Shown piece after piece: positions 48,701 through 61,931 of a stretch of DNA of 64,000 nucleotides (its first letter is position 1; the number at the start of each line of letters is the position of its first letter). Source of the stretch: Symbiodinium sp. CCMP2592 (lineage: Eukaryota; Sar; Dinophyceae; Suessiales; Symbiodiniaceae). The stretch is from contig CAJNDT010003447.1 in NCBI GenBank assembly GCA_905221615.1, positions 160,001-224,000 of the forward strand. The letters run 5' to 3'. The notes under the pieces were generated by a model. It worked only from the letters and a program-made list of their open reading frames with translations. It was not told the DNA's origin and searched no databases. A program made the position numbers and the translations under genes.

Positions 48701-48934
48701 CTAAAACCCTTGCAGATGTTCTGCTAAGCAAAGAACAGTGACAAAACGGCGAGCATACGGACACAGGACTTGTGTTAAGAAGAGTGCCCACTAGAATACT
48801 TCGACGAAGGTTTGGAGTGCAGAAGCCCTGCACCAGCCCTCCTCACCGCCACGGCCCTTCATCCGTCGTCCGGCAGGGCGACCTCCTTCCTCAGCCACCT
48901 CGTCCTTGGATTCGGTGAAGGCGAAGGCTTCCAT
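45767..48934 (-). CDS. RBM8A: RNA-binding protein Y14 (exon junction complex), complete, six exons
   Basis: Y14 pairs with MAGO in the exon junction complex deposited on spliced mRNA. Exons on the minus strand: 48842-48934 (starts MEAFAFTESKDEV; RRMKGRGG), 48209-48310 (ends ARSIEGWVVI), 47522-47592 (VSGVHEEAQEDDIFEAFSEY), 47092-47123 (LHLNLDRRTG), 46248-46312 (GFVKGYAFIEYENKQEADAA) and 45767-45853 (AMDGNSLLDHKLDVSWAFAK, ending KKKRR and TAA). The total is about 149 codons, near the family's 160-175. The RRM is complete: RNP2 (VVIVSG) and RNP1 (KGYAFIEY) are split over exons. The basic N-terminal segment and SIEGW are typical of Y14. The C-terminal tail is short and lysine-rich, without an RS or RG region. 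Donors are GA (or GT), GC, GA (or GC), GT and GC; all acceptors are AG followed by G. The identity is firm; the first and third donors are ambiguous by a few bases. Confidence 0.93.
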
Positions 48935-50736
48935 TGTAGAACCACGGAGGCGACGAAGCGACGCGCTGGATTCTATGGTGCTGAGGATGCAGACTCTAGA
49001 GGCGCCTGCTTCAGTCCAGAGTCTGGGGTTGCGGGCACGAGCTCACGAGTCTCAAGTTATCGAATCCCTCACCCCAATTATCAGACAGAGGCGCTTCTCT
49101 TGTTTGCTTGCTTGCTTGCAGACGGGTATGAGGGCCGAAACCCCCTGGTCCGAAAGCCTACCCAAACTACGGTTCGCGTCTGTCAAGTCTGAGCGGCCCC
49201 TTCCGGGGTTGGGAGTGGCTCCGTTCCCCCGTCTGTGCCTGTCTACCCCTTCCCCCCAACGACCAAGCCTCCTAAACCATCACCTGGTAATACCTTTCAG
49301 GCTCCAGACGGGTCATCCGGCACTCCCCAGTTCGACTAAGCGGTCTGTGGCCCACGCACTCTCCTCCCTGAACAACAGCATCGGGAATCCCCACCACGCC
49401 TGCAACACACTACAACTTCGGCCGCTATGGACGACTGATCCCTTCCGTTACTGCCACAGCCGCATCAGGTGGCGCCACCCCCCGACTGCAACTCTACTGC
49501 GATTTTCGCAGTGGTCTGTACATAGCCCCTCCTGACCGGCCTCCCCACCAGATCCCGAACACAACCTTCCCACCCCCAGCCTGAACCCAACACTTGGCTT
49601 GGCCGCGCCCCGCGCTCCCCGCGCCTGCTCGGGCTACAGCTTACAGCAACGGCTCAGCATAGCATAACATACTGTGCAGACAGCTGCAAGGTGCAGTTAT
49701 GTTTGGCCTCAGTGGGGTACTGTACACTGCATTGCCCCGGGCTTCCCGACTCCCCCTCATGGCTATGACCCCAGCCGTCTTGGTCTAGGGAGCTGGTTTG
49801 TGAAACTTCGCCTCCGTTCACCCCACTCAGGCGCTGGTCTACTGTATCAGTGGGGCTTCTGGTTGATCTCTCTTTTTTCTTTCGCCAGGGTTAGGGTGTA
49901 GGGGTTTGACCCCCTACACCGCGCGCATGTGCGCCCCCGACTGTTGCGGAGGTGGTTTGACGGAAATTTGCTGACCCCGGCTCTGTCTGTGCAAAAAGGA
50001 CAGGCACTTCCCTCGGCGACTGCATTCTCTCTCTACCGGGCGTGAGGGGCGTGGCAGCGTCCGGGCCAATTTCCTCGTGTGCGTGCACACCCGCGTTTCG
50101 TGGGGCGTCCTTGGGTTTCTCGGGTAGGGCTCGGCCTTGCACACCAAATCCAAAGGGAAAAGTGGCCAGCGAATCCCTCCGGGGCAGTAAAACACGTTCA
50201 CCCCACAAAATCAAGCGGGTCCAAACGCATGCTGGCGAGGAAATGCTTGCAATCTCGGCTTCTTTGAGCAGGATACACCGGAACTCCCCTAGATGGAATT
50301 GGACGAATTAAAGCCTGCTGCCCCTCGAATTCCCCAAAAGCACAAGAAGTGGAAGGAGTGTTGAAAAGAACCTAGGATTGGGGCTGTTGGCTCAAGTTGA
50401 ATAAGGCTTACCCGGGAAGAGCCAACCGTGTGGCCCGTTTCAAGAGTTCACTCCCCCCACTGACTCGCAAACACTGAAGCTTAAATCATCGTGCATACTT
50501 TGGCGGATTGGGCAACGTTGTAGGACAAAGGAGTACATTACGTCCCCCCGAAAGTGAGGCACACAAGCTTAGTCTCATGGCCTGCCGCATACTGCAAAAA
50601 TCCGAATTTTACAAGGTACAAAGGTCACACAAGGCTCAGCTCTGCTCCTCGGCACTATTTCGCGAGGTTGTCAGGCTTCAGGGGAGGCTCTATTGGCGCA
50701 GCTCTCTGTGTGCTAACACCCACCCCTAGCGCAACG

Positions 50737-50780
<44 letters not shown>

Positions 50781-52113
50781 CTTTGCTAAGGGTTAATATA
50801 TTAATCTAGAGCTTGAGGCAGTCCCCCTGGCCCGCGGGACGGGCTCGACTGTACTCTTTGTACTCTGCCCGTTCGCCACTCTCTTGCTTTGAGAAGGGTT
50901 AAGGGTAGTCAGTCCCCTCCCCGCGTTCACAGCAAGTTTTACAAGGTGGGGGTGGGGGCGTTATCAGGTGGATTTTCGGCAATGTGTCTGTATTACTTGC
51001 GAGGTGTCTAATTAATGGGGGAGGGGGTTGTAGTTGTTCCGAAGTAGATGTGTTTGGCGAATGGTGGTCTTGCATGCCACCAGCATCTCCCGAGATGCTA
51101 CTGTGGCTAAAAGGAGCCGCCTGACGATGCAAATTTGGCTCCTCGTGGCTAGACTGAACACCCTAAACCCTGGATCCCAACGCTTCTTCGATGCGTCGCC
51201 GTTGGCCTTCGCTGGGATGCGATTTTATGATTCCCAAAGTCTACAGTCGAGTCTACACGTCCATAGCAGGAACATCATCCGACGAATGAAACTGCATTTC
51301 GCGCGTCATCGTAGTCCACGTCCATGGTGATGGTTCGTTATTCTGCGGAGCGGGAAGCAAGACCGGCTGGAGCCAAACAGCATCCAAACATTTCTGAGGT
51401 CATGAGATGCTACACATGTTCGTGCACAGGCAGAGCAAGGTGTACAGTACACTGTCTTCAGGTCAGCTCTCGAGACCTCTGGGCCTCGGGCTGTCGTGCG
51501 AACTCGGCCCGTGACGCAACCTAGGAACCCCAAGGTTGGAGCTACTTCAATCAGCTGGCCTACTTGGGTTGGTTGCGGATGCAGCGGTGGGGTTATCCAA
51601 AACTGTACACTGCCATCTTTCTGGGAACAGCCGCAAATTGAAGTACGAGCCTGCGAGGAAATTTGTCAACATAAATGCACATCCAGCAAGCTTCAGTCCC
51701 ACAGCAGAACTTTGCAAAATAAGGTAGCATGTCCTAATCCCCAACAAGCATGATCTCATCATAAAGCCCTTCAGTTCAGATACGATGCCTAGGTTCCTTG
51801 TACTTTTCTGTAGATGGGACGATTCATTGCTGACTCGGTTTGGGAACTACGGCCTCCAGGACTGAACATGAGGTTTGCTTTCATCTGCTACTGCAAAATC
51901 AGGATTCCCATGCGCATGTGCTAACAAGAAGGCTGCGAATAAATACCTTTCATGGACCAGCGCTTAGTTTTGTAGCTGCAGTTTCCGGGCACCCGGACGG
52001 GATAAGCTTACAAAACAGAGCAGTGCGTGGTAGGCGGAAGTTTCCTCGTGACGGACAGCACACCTTTTTCTCGCGGCAATGCACGCAGATGCGTTATGCA
52101 TAGAGACGTCGTC
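48935..52113. other. intergenic region upstream of RBM8A, pyrimidine-rich
   Basis: The stretch 49190-49560 is strongly C/T-rich on the plus strand and may include the RBM8A promoter; no TATA-like element was identified with confidence. Long plus frames here (for example 48906-49535) overlap the antisense of RBM8A exon 1 and have no domain. A (CT)n tract lies at 50741-50775. Weak exon-like minus frames occur near 51100-51330. Confidence 0.35.
50741..50775. repeat. CT microsatellite
   Basis: (CT)n of about 17 units. Confidence 0.9.
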
Positions 52114-55100
52114 TTAAAAGTTCACGTCGTGCTTCATGATGATGGATTGCATCTGCGGAGTGCGGGAGAAGGAGATCGCCTCCAAACCAGCCATATTCCG
52201 CACGTTGACCTTGTATCAGGACGGAAGCGCGATGGTTTCCACAAGAGGTTCCAAGAATCTCGCATCCTCCACCCAAATCTGGGGAGTTTCGGGATGGGGC
52301 TAGACGGTAGAGGCTGCTGGATTTTCAAGCTGCAAGACTTCTGGTTGCATTTCCTGACCCTCGCAGTCACGCTAAGATTAGGACTCAGCAAGCTCAGGGC
52401 TTGGGGCCTGTATGGTTTGTGCGCTCAGGGTTGAGGAGGCTTAGGCCCTGGGTCTTAAGGGCTACACTTACACAGCTCAAGGCGCCGGCATGTACAGGCC
52501 ATGTATCGGGCCCTTTGAGGCTCACCCCAATAGATTACCATGCGGTAGACAACGGCAGGACATCTCATGCTTTGCGCCTGGCGGCGTTGCTACAGCCAAG
52601 TGAAGAAACTGAGACTGGCATGGCATGATGCTGTGCTAAGCTAAGAAACACAAAACTGAACCACAATGTACTACAATACTACAAGAAATGACAATAACTG
52701 TAAGATAACGCAGGAAGCAGAACAAGTAACCTTAGCACGGGCAACTAGATCGACGAACACAACATAACGTGACAAATCGCAGGCCTGCCTTGGCACAGTG
52801 ATCTAAGCTTAACAAACCGACAAGTGGGGCAGACTTACGTGCCAGCTGCAGATCGCAGCACAAGGCTGTACCGCTGATGCTTTGCCACGAAGTGCAGCTC
52901 AAAAAGTTAAAGATCGATGTAAAGAGAGCACAGCCCTACACCTGTCGAATGCATTTAAGATCACAGGGTAGCATCCTGCAAGGCTGTGCCAGATGCTGCG
53001 GTGTCTGAGCGCCAGAACATACATTAGCTAAAGCGGGTCAATCTGCAGCAAAAAACGGATCAGAAAGAAGAACACCTAAACAGATCTCCACGCACAAGCA
53101 CCTGGGCTCAGCCAAGGCACCAGAGCCCCATGCTCCAATAGCTTCGTGACCAGATCGAAGCGGTCCTGCACCGGACACAAGTCGCCCCCCAGAAAAGGCT
53201 CCAAGTTTTCAGTTTCGAGCAGTGGGGCCCACCGGCAGAATCGGACACTGAAGGAAGAACGTTGTGCTCATGTTTTAAGACATGAAAACGCAGCCCCTCC
53301 TTAGCAACCGCGTCGTTGATGGCCACATGGCCCTGGTCGTCGGAGCAGTTCGGGTTGGCTTTGCCTTGGACGCCAAGCCCCAGAAGCGGGAAACTCGAAA
53401 CTTGGAGTGTATATCAACAGGGTGAAGAGCAGTGCCTGAGTTGGGACATTTCGCAGTTCCCCGGGACAGGTTTCGGGGTTGAAACTCGCAATCCCAGCAC
53501 CTAGCAGGGTGTATTGCTCTGACTCATGCACTTCCCTCTTGTAAGGATCACCCGAGTACGATCCCTGCGATACTCCTGAGTTTCGCTGAAAAGTCTCGCG
53601 CCCTTGGTCTCCACACGGCGAAAACGTATGTGGGCTCATGTTTACATTGATCTCCGCAATGCTTTTCTCCGAATTGTAGGGACCGGGGGTTCAGGGCTCT
53701 CCCTGCATTAGTAAGGACACATAACGACCAGATTTCGTTAGAGATACCCTCTCCCGCACCATGTCCGCAGATCGGGCTGAGACAACACTGACAAACAACT
53801 TGCTATCATTGTAACCCATGTCTCGCACTGCAAGGCGAATCACGTTGAGGGCTGCCATGAGTTGACAGGAGAACAACTCCGGTTCGTTCAACATGCTGTG
53901 CATTGTTGAGGACACTAGGATATTCTGCGTCTGACGCCCGAAGCACTCCTATATATCAGTGACCGTATATCTTGAATCCGCCAGCTCTTATACAGTTTAG
54001 GGTGTCGGGTCGCCGGCTCAGGGCTCAAACTTGAACTTGTTCGATCCTTACAAGCAGGACCCTGAAGCACCGAAGAGGCTACAAAGCCCGAGCATCTGTA
54101 CCTTCGACACAGAACCGAACACCCCTTCAATTTCCGAAGATCGACCTAATTCAGCCTCATTTACCAAGCCCTCGCAATACAGGCGAAAAACCTCAGCTGA
54201 AACACAGTAGTTACGCTCAGCGTTCTCCGATATATTCGAAACCTTCAACCCTACACTCTTGTCTACTGCTTCGCGCAAGTTTCCGGATCCAAAACCCCAA
54301 AGCTTTGAGGACCTAAGCCTGGGTGCCTTTCAGAAGGAGTTCTGCGGCTCCCGCATGGCCGAAGCGAACCGCAAGGTGGAGTGGATGGGTTTTCGTGAGG
54401 TCCTCTCAGTAGGAAAAAACTGCTTTTTGTGGGGAAGGAAAATTTTGAAGCTCATGGTCTCAGGGCTTCGACCAAGGTTCCGGGAAGGTTCCAGGCACCT
54501 AAATTCCATTATTCGGCTCAGAGTCTGCAGCCTGTCGGCACTCATGATCAGGCAAGGTTCCATGCGAATCTATGTGTTTGGGGTCTGAAGGTTTCAAGAA
54601 GGATCCTAACTACACGACCTCCAAGAATCCCAAACCCACAGCTCAGTGCAATCTATAATGTTGTGCTTCCCTGAACTGGATTCGGCATGAGCGGGTATAT
54701 ATTTAGGAATCTAGGCACAAGATCGATATCCTGTGCGACTGAAGCCTTGAATTAGTAAGCGCGGAGAGCATAGGGCAGTAGTGCAGAACCATGACGCCAC
54801 GTTTGCATTTACCCCACGTCCGCACTCCGTGACTATAGGCAAATCTGACAGCGTCAGAACCCTGATCACAAGAACAAGATCCTCTACCCGCGGGTCGGCA
54901 TTCTTCTCCAGCAACAGCCTGGAGCCAACATGCGAGGCTCACAAGAAAGTTGCGTTGAACGGCACAGGGCATCTGGTAGTGAGCCGCAGGCTAAGGACAA
55001 CTCTCCCGGGAAAGTTGCAGCTGGTGGATGCAAACTCTCGCGCTGGGGCGAAACCGTCTTGGTATGAAATATTAACACAGCACACCCGCAAAGCTCGTGA

Positions 55101-57684
55101 GATACAACGTTTCACCCGGCACAGTCGCCCCACGTGTCGGTCCGTCTGACACACACACACACACACACGCGGAGAGACAGAGGCACTCCATTGTATAGCC
55201 GAAGCCCGCAACCCCTAGCACCGAAACATCGAATGTCGTGCCGAGCTTCTGCACGACCGAAGCGAAGCCCATCTGTGCAGCTGCGTGGAGGGCGGTTCTC
55301 CTTGTACCATCCTGTACTTCTGTGCTAACTTCCGCGCCTTTTCCTGGGATCTGGAGCACGGAACAGAACCGAAGCGCGATACGATTTCTGTACGAAACGA
55401 GAAGAACCGAAGTGCTTTAGAACCAAGTTTCTGAAGAGGTACTTGCAGATATCCAAGTGGCCAGCGTTGGCAGCCTGAGAAGGATGAATGGCGCATGACA
55501 TGCCGCACGCCTCTGGGAGCTTGGTGTGATTTTTTGGGTCAAGAATGTCTGCTGCGGATTGTTCGGCATGAGCCGTGGCACTTCATGCTGCAAACCGCCG
55601 CAAGTAGCAAGGCAGAGGCGAGCTCACAGCCCGAAGCTGCAATGGTGTCATAAACTCAGTTCCGGGTCCAGGGTCTAGTTTCAGTATCGGCCCTTTGGAT
55701 TGTATGTGTATTTCCTCGTTGACTCTAGAGAATCGAGGGCCCTCGGATCTCAATTCTGTTCTCCACCGAGGGACCGCTATGAGAGGTGTGACCCCGATGT
55801 CCGGCTCAGGCATGTTCACGTCCGCCTTGGCCTGGTAGCTCAAGTTCTACAGGGTCGCGAGTCAAGAAGCTTCAAGGTTTTGAGTCACGGCTTGGCGGCT
55901 GAGATAAGCTGTTGGAAGGCCTGAAAACGCTGCGTGGCATTGCTGTTGCAGACCCCCCACATAGGCCTCCCTTTTTTAAACCGTACTGAGGCCCATGCGA
56001 GTGACCGGAAAGAGCATTCACCGAACAGCCATAAGACTCCCTAAACTCCTAAATATGCAATTAACCCCAAGAGGATGGCCCTCGGAGCCTCGAAGTGATG
56101 CTAATGCTGAGGCCTTCAGTTTCTCTGGGGCATAGAAATCAGGAGGCCGAGCAATAATCTCAGGAATCTGCCCGGACTGAGTTGTTGCGGTGCTTGCATT
56201 CAACCTGAAGCACAACTAGGCAGAACTACTCCTGCTTGAAGCCTAGAATCTAGACCCTTCTTCGCCACTTGCTCACCTTAAACACTACACACTTCGAAAG
56301 ATGAGAAACCAAAGCAACCACAGTTCGCTGCCGCAGTCAGCCTAATTATCCTTGCATGCGCTTCATGCCAAGAAATACCTGCCCAGTTATGGAGGCCCGA
56401 CCCTCGTATCCGCGCTTCCGAGACTCCGATGGAACCCACTCAAGCTCGGGCTTTAGTGATTTACTGTATGAGGACATAGGTAGAGGGCTTGGGCTCCCAC
56501 ACTCGACGGCTCCTTGGGATCTGAATCATGGGAAAACCCCCCGCCCAGGCTTGACAGCGCGATGCTTCCGAAAGGGATCCGTTTCCTGTCCCCCGCCTGG
56601 AGGTTTAAGACTTCTTGCACCCACAAGGAAGGCCTGCATACTCATACTGCAGAATGGCTTGCGCCATTTCAGAAAAAGTCATCAGCCCCAAATACACAGA
56701 AGGCCTTACCTGAAACACCTAGAGCCTCCGAAGATCCGTTCTTTCGGAGTTGCTGTTGCAGACTGCACGGTCGCTTCCCCCATGTGTCACCATCATGGAT
56801 GATAACACTGCTAGACCGTCTTATTGTCACTTTACAACCATTCATCTACAGAAAATGTAGTAAAAGACGGGGCTCTGGGGACCGGCCTGGATCAGCTCCG
56901 CTGCCACCGTGAGATTCCCATTCTCGCAGAGGCGCACCAAACACCGAGATGCCAGGGCCAGGCCATCAAAATCTTTCACCAAGGTGAAGTCCTCCAACAG
57001 CTAGGTCCACAGAAACTTAAAACTTCTAAGCATACCAAAAGCGAGAACGACAGGAGGAAACACGGATCCGAAAACATGGATCAATTGCACCGGTCCTGGT
57101 TGACATCAAAACCGTTCTCCTCCTCCACGGCCCCACCGCCACGTGGCTTAGGGGTAAACTTAGCAGTTGTGCTTCCGTTGGTAAGCGCTGCAGGCTTCTC
57201 GTCACCGGCCGCTGCATGATCCTCAGTTTGAGGATGTTGTTCCCATGCAGCCAATATGAGTATTGCAAATCTTGTGGTGTAGTTGGACTAGCCAATGCCA
57301 GTCAGCCCGGACAGAAATGAAGATGGTTCAATCGATACACAGTCAGGTAGACCCAAGGGGCCTTCGGGTCCCTTGCAACTTCAGCTTGGCAGCACAGATC
57401 ATAACAACAGTACTCAACTACCCCCCAGCGTCGCCTAGCAGTCTCTTCAAAAGCTTCAGCCACTACCACTGCATGTTTTTGTTGAGTTGCAAATTAGGAG
57501 CATGCATCAGAGTATTTCCTACGGGGCTGTGAGTTTCGGAGATACCTCAGACACCCCAGCACCTTTCTGTAGTAGCAGTGGCAGGCGGGGCACCGCGAGG
57601 ATTTTCCGGAGGCTGGCCAGGAGCTGCCTTCGCGACATGCTGTGAAGGTGTGTGTGTGTGCACAACAACAGCGCACACACGTAA

Positions 57685-57729
<45 letters not shown>

Positions 57730-57804
57730 TTATCTGCAATATGTAAATGTATAAACAAACAGATTTGAAACCACATAAACAAACAGTTATATGTGCATAC
57801 GTAC

Positions 57805-57855
<51 letters not shown>

Positions 57856-58818
57856 AATCGGAGGCCTGAATGATGAAAGCATTGTGGGGCGTATGTCATG
57901 TTAAGGGATGTCATCGCTGTCAGCACTCCTATATTACTTAGACCCTCGCTGGGCACCATGCGCTTAGGTCGCCCAGGAGCGTCACAGGGTTTGGGATGGT
58001 TTGGGGTTGGCGCCGAGGTTCGAACTCTTGAGGGCTTCCAGTTGCACTGCTGCGTCTCGTGCATAAAGCCAGTCTTCTGAATTCTGGAGAATCGCGGGTT
58101 CGGGCCAGATGAAGTCTCTTTAATTCAGTTCGAGCTGTGCTTCGTCCTTGAGAGGGCTTGCAGAAGGGGCAAGCGAAGCAAAAAGACAGCAACCCTCACC
58201 ACACCCTCAACCCATCTTACGCAATTTCAGCTTGTCGCTGTCGCTACAGAAGCCAGAGAGATAGTGCAAACTGGGCGCCCTCGTCGACGCTCAACGAAGG
58301 AGGTCGCAGCTATCCTGGCGTCTTGGGAAGCCTGCCGGGAAGTTTTCCGCGAAGTTAAGCCCTGGGCTCTGTCGATTGCTATCGGGTTTCTACTTGGGAG
58401 ATGCTCGATTAAGCATAAAATGGAGGCCGATCCCTTCGTTCATTTCCTGAATGCCTCACAGCGGACAGCAGTGCAAATCTAACCGCAGAACCTCAGATCT
58501 GCATACCCGTCGGAGCAATGTGGAGCAGACTCACCGCTGAAACCTAGACCCGGACCCCACAACCCTCAGCGCATGAAAGGCTTCATCAAATCTCTACAAG
58601 CCTGCCACCATCGGTGCTAACCGTTGCCTGGCGCAAGGGGCCACCGCCCTGAGCCAGCAGACCCTGGAGCACTTCCATCAGCTTCTGGACGTCTGACTCC
58701 TCGGCCACCTTCTGGTAGTTCTCCTTGCAAGTCCGAGGGTATCGACGGGCACTAACCTAAAAAAGTGAGCAGTTGTATGACCTGTCAACACAGAGACATG
58801 CACACACACACACATATG

Positions 58819-58853
<35 letters not shown>

Positions 58854-59134
58854 ATATGTGTGTATATACACATGCATATATATATATATATATATGTATA
58901 TGTACACCCGTATACATATATTGTATACATACATATGTGTATATATATATATATACATATGTATATATATATATATATATGTATGATTATGTATGTAGAT
59001 GCTCCCCGCCCCCCGCCCCAAGGATCCACCATTTCCCTTTGCAAGGGACCTACTGCGCGGCAGAACTGTGCGTGCCTGAAGCCAAGAAGGGTGTTCCATG
59101 CGGGCGGGGCGGGGGGGACTGCACACACACACAC

Positions 59135-59166
<32 letters not shown>

Positions 59167-59626
59167 GTGTGCACACAACCGTGCTACTATGATTATTGCA
59201 GTAAGCATCGAAACACTATTGTCATCTTGATAATCAGCGGTGGAGGCTTGGCGGGACGGGCTTGGAACTTTTCCGTTAACAATCATCATGCCGATAAAGA
59301 CGTATATAACCGCAAGAGCTACAACAAGCTCGACGTACACACACAAGCAAAACACATGACTGGATAGCTAAATACAGAACAATGACAAACAAAAACACTA
59401 TAATTGATAGTAGTGGTTATACGCGTTGTTCGTTTCTACGGATAGCCAAAATTCTACTGGTAGCAATGATGAGCGATGAAAGACAACACGTTGATACTTG
59501 AAAAGTCACAAAACCTCTTGCTGACTCATAATTAGTGAGAAGTAAGTACATGCAAACAATTAAGCACAATCTGAAACTTAAATGACACAGGATGCCTTCT
59601 TCTGCCGATGTCTTTGTATATACATA

Positions 59627-59665
<39 letters not shown>

Positions 59666-59871
59666 CAGTAGTGGCAGTAGTAGCAGCAGTAGTAGTAAGA
59701 GTCGGGAGTATGCTAACGCAATAACTTTAGCAAACAAATAATTTTCTTTAGCGGACCCATCGCGCAACTTTCGCGCTGGCATGTCATGCTATGCCCGTGA
59801 TCGTTTTGTATAAATACAGCCATAAGGACCTTTAGATCAATGCTCATATGCGAATGTGTATACATAAAGCG

Positions 59872-59942
<71 letters not shown>

Positions 59943-59981
59943 GATGGAGAGATAGAGATATAGAGAGCGTAGAGGGAGACA

Positions 59982-60047
<66 letters not shown>

Positions 60048-60647
60048 CAGACTGCAATCTACATATGGCCAGATACGTATGCAAATATCTGAATCGACTA
60101 TGTGAGAGTATGCTTTAGCTTGAGTGGTGCCGGCGCGTTGCTTGAAGCGAATGACTGCTTTCGCTAGGCAGGGTAAGTGTGACCATCATTGAAGGTAAGG
60201 GGAATTTCGGTGTTTTGGCAGCTGAAATTTTTCAATAAATAAGGAATACTTTCTTGGACGGTCTGACCCTGTCGGAAATTCATATCAATGTAGAAATGAA
60301 AGCCGAAAGCCGGGTCAAGAAAACCCGAGTGCCCCTGGGTTGGGAGCTTAGGGCTCCAAGCCTCTGAACTCCATATCCTCGACACTCCAGCCCTGCCCGC
60401 TTTCCTGGGTGATGGCGGTCTGCCGCCACTGCTCCATCGTCAAGGCTCCAGGGCGATCAACCGACAGCGAGTTTTCCTTACTTCTCAGAAATTCGAATCA
60501 TGCTTCCTCAGGGGTGGTTTGCGTCACGTTGGGTGAACAGGCCATCATCAATAGTCTCGCAATAGGCTTTTGTCGTAGATGAACGACATTGGATGGCTCG
60601 GGGTTAGCAGCTCCCCAGAGGCGAGGCTCAGCCTCGTCAATGGACAT
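52114..60647 (-). CDS. ankyrin-repeat protein, about 15 exons
   Basis: Exons on the minus strand: 60600-60647 (possible start [12 protein letters not shown]), 60372-60476, 58628-58723 ([20 protein letters not shown]), 57568-57627, 57096-57221, 56887-56991 ([19 protein letters not shown]), 55775-55831 ([19 protein letters not shown]), one unresolved exon near 55600-55650, 55511-55551 ([14 protein letters not shown]), 55432-55474 ([14 protein letters not shown]), 55247-55343 ([20 protein letters not shown]), 54882-54918 ([12 protein letters not shown]), 54327-54402 ([20 protein letters not shown]), 53300-53364 ([20 protein letters not shown]), 53121-53165 ([15 protein letters not shown]) and 52114-52209 ([20 protein letters not shown], then TAA). 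The listed exons join in phase except around 55.6 kb. The first ~145 residues have no known domain and include a Pro/Ala/Thr linker; the remaining ~240 form about six ankyrin repeats. The repeats suggest protein binding; the partner is unknown. The 5' end is the least certain part. Confidence 0.75.
57642..57850. repeat. GT, CT and TA microsatellites inside an ankyrin-gene intron
   Basis: (GT)n near 57648, (CT)n at about 57689-57725 and (TA)n at about 57805-57850. They lie in the intron between exons 58628-58723 and 57568-57627. Confidence 0.9.
58798..59180. repeat. CA/TA compound microsatellites
   Basis: Long alternating TA, CA and TATG tracts at 58798-58995 and 59121-59170. Tyr/Ile/His-rich frames on both strands are repeat translation. 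They lie in the large intron between 60372 and 58723 of the ankyrin gene model. Confidence 0.9.
59628..59700. repeat. (AGT)n triplet repeat
   Basis: AGT triplets with AGC interruptions; intronic in the ankyrin gene model. Confidence 0.9.
59866..60050. repeat. (GA)n microsatellite
   Basis: Long interrupted GA tract; intronic in the ankyrin gene model. Confidence 0.9.
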
Positions 60648-60683
60648 GCCAAGGACCAGCTCGTGGGTCCTCTTCTCCGGCTT

Positions 60684-61413
60684 GCTTACTAATTGGGGAT
60701 GCAAAGGCTTCGCAAAGTTCTGTGCATGGGAATGGCAAAAAAGATGCAAGGAGTTTGACTGGTTTATATAAGCATCATTCATGACGGTTCCTACATTTCC
60801 GGCTCTAGAGGGACTTTCCAAGGTTTTGCTCCACTCCAGCATATGAGTCCTCTTCGGAACAAGATGCGATGGATGATAGTGGACTTAGATGCCTTGAACC
60901 CCGGTTGTCAACAACGGCCCCTCATAGTGCCAAAATGGTGTGGAGTGCATTGTGGTATAGTGTGCATGTGGGGGGTGTTCTTATACACTCGCGGAAACAA
61001 GGATGTAGGCTTTAGGCGAGTTTGCCAGTCCTCTGGTCAAAGACGATTGGAACGTCTGCAACGGCCGTCTGCGCCACGCAGTTTGCCTCTGTCAATCATC
61101 TTCGTCACCAGAAGCCACAACAGCGCCATGCCAACATCAAGACGAAGAACAAGAGCAACACCCACCCAAGCAAGCAACCAACCAACCACCCACAGCAACT
61201 GTAACAACAGCGACAACAACAACAACGTCGACGACAACGACGACAACGGCAACAGCAACAGCCACAACTACAAACCACAGCAGCAACAACAACAACCACT
61301 ACTACAACGTTGAAAACGACGACACCAACGACAACATCGACAACACCAAAACCAACAGCAACAGAATTAACAATAAAACTAACACAAGCAACGACTATAA
61401 CCATAAATGAGTT

Positions 61414-61466
<53 letters not shown>

Positions 61467-61931
61467 GCAGCAACAACAGCAACAACACCAGCAACAGTAG
61501 CAGAAGCAATAGCAACAGCCATAACCTGGGCCAAAACAACAGCAACATGCTGCTTGTGCCGCTGCTGGTGCTAGTACTGCTTATGCTGCTCCACTACTGC
61601 AACTACTACAGCTACTATAAAATGTTAATACACCAAGCGAAACGGCGGCAACTTACTACCCTGCCCTACCAGCCCTATTACTACCACTACACCTACCGCT
61701 ACCGGTGGGGCTGCGGCTGCGGCTGCTGCTACTGCTACTCCTACTCCTACGACTAGTGCATTCTACTGCTACGACCTGCTGCCACTGCTTCTGAAACTGC
61801 CACTTCGACTTTCCGTGCCGCTACTGTATTTTGTCAATGCGAAATAACTGCTCAGGCCTACTACACAAGCTACTCATTGTGCGGCTGGAGCAAAGCCTTG
61901 ATGGCGCAAGGCCTTTAAACAAAAAGGACTC
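60684..61931. other. spacer with CAA/CAG/ACx triplet repeats at 61160-61760
   Basis: ACAACAGC and CAACAGCAACAG repeats give Asn/Ser/Thr- or Leu/Val-rich frames on opposite strands, all repeat translation. Near 61560-61760 the repeats become TGCTGCT and CTACTAC. Otherwise nothing was seen. Confidence 0.7.

Noticed and set aside
48906..49535. A 209-codon plus-strand frame
   Set aside because: It runs antisense over RBM8A exon 1 and into pyrimidine-rich DNA with few stop codons; no domain or codon signal supports it.
50387..50396. TTGGCTCAAG, identical to the last ten bases of the dinoflagellate spliced leader
   Set aside because: Ten bases are expected by chance fairly often in 128 kb of double-strand sequence, and the preceding bases do not extend the match.
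58765..59230. Several Tyr/Ile/His-rich frames of 70-139 codons on both strands
   Set aside because: They are direct translations of TA/CA microsatellites, as are similar frames at 1720-1941, 4258-4576 and 13674-14039.
59713..60118. Ser/Leu-rich and Arg/Glu-rich frames
   Set aside because: They are translations of the (GA)n tract, as are those at 6603-6905.
61105..61756. Leu/Val-rich and Asn/Ser-rich frames of about 148 codons
   Set aside because: They are translations of CAA/CAG/ACx triplet repeats; no unique sequence anchors them.
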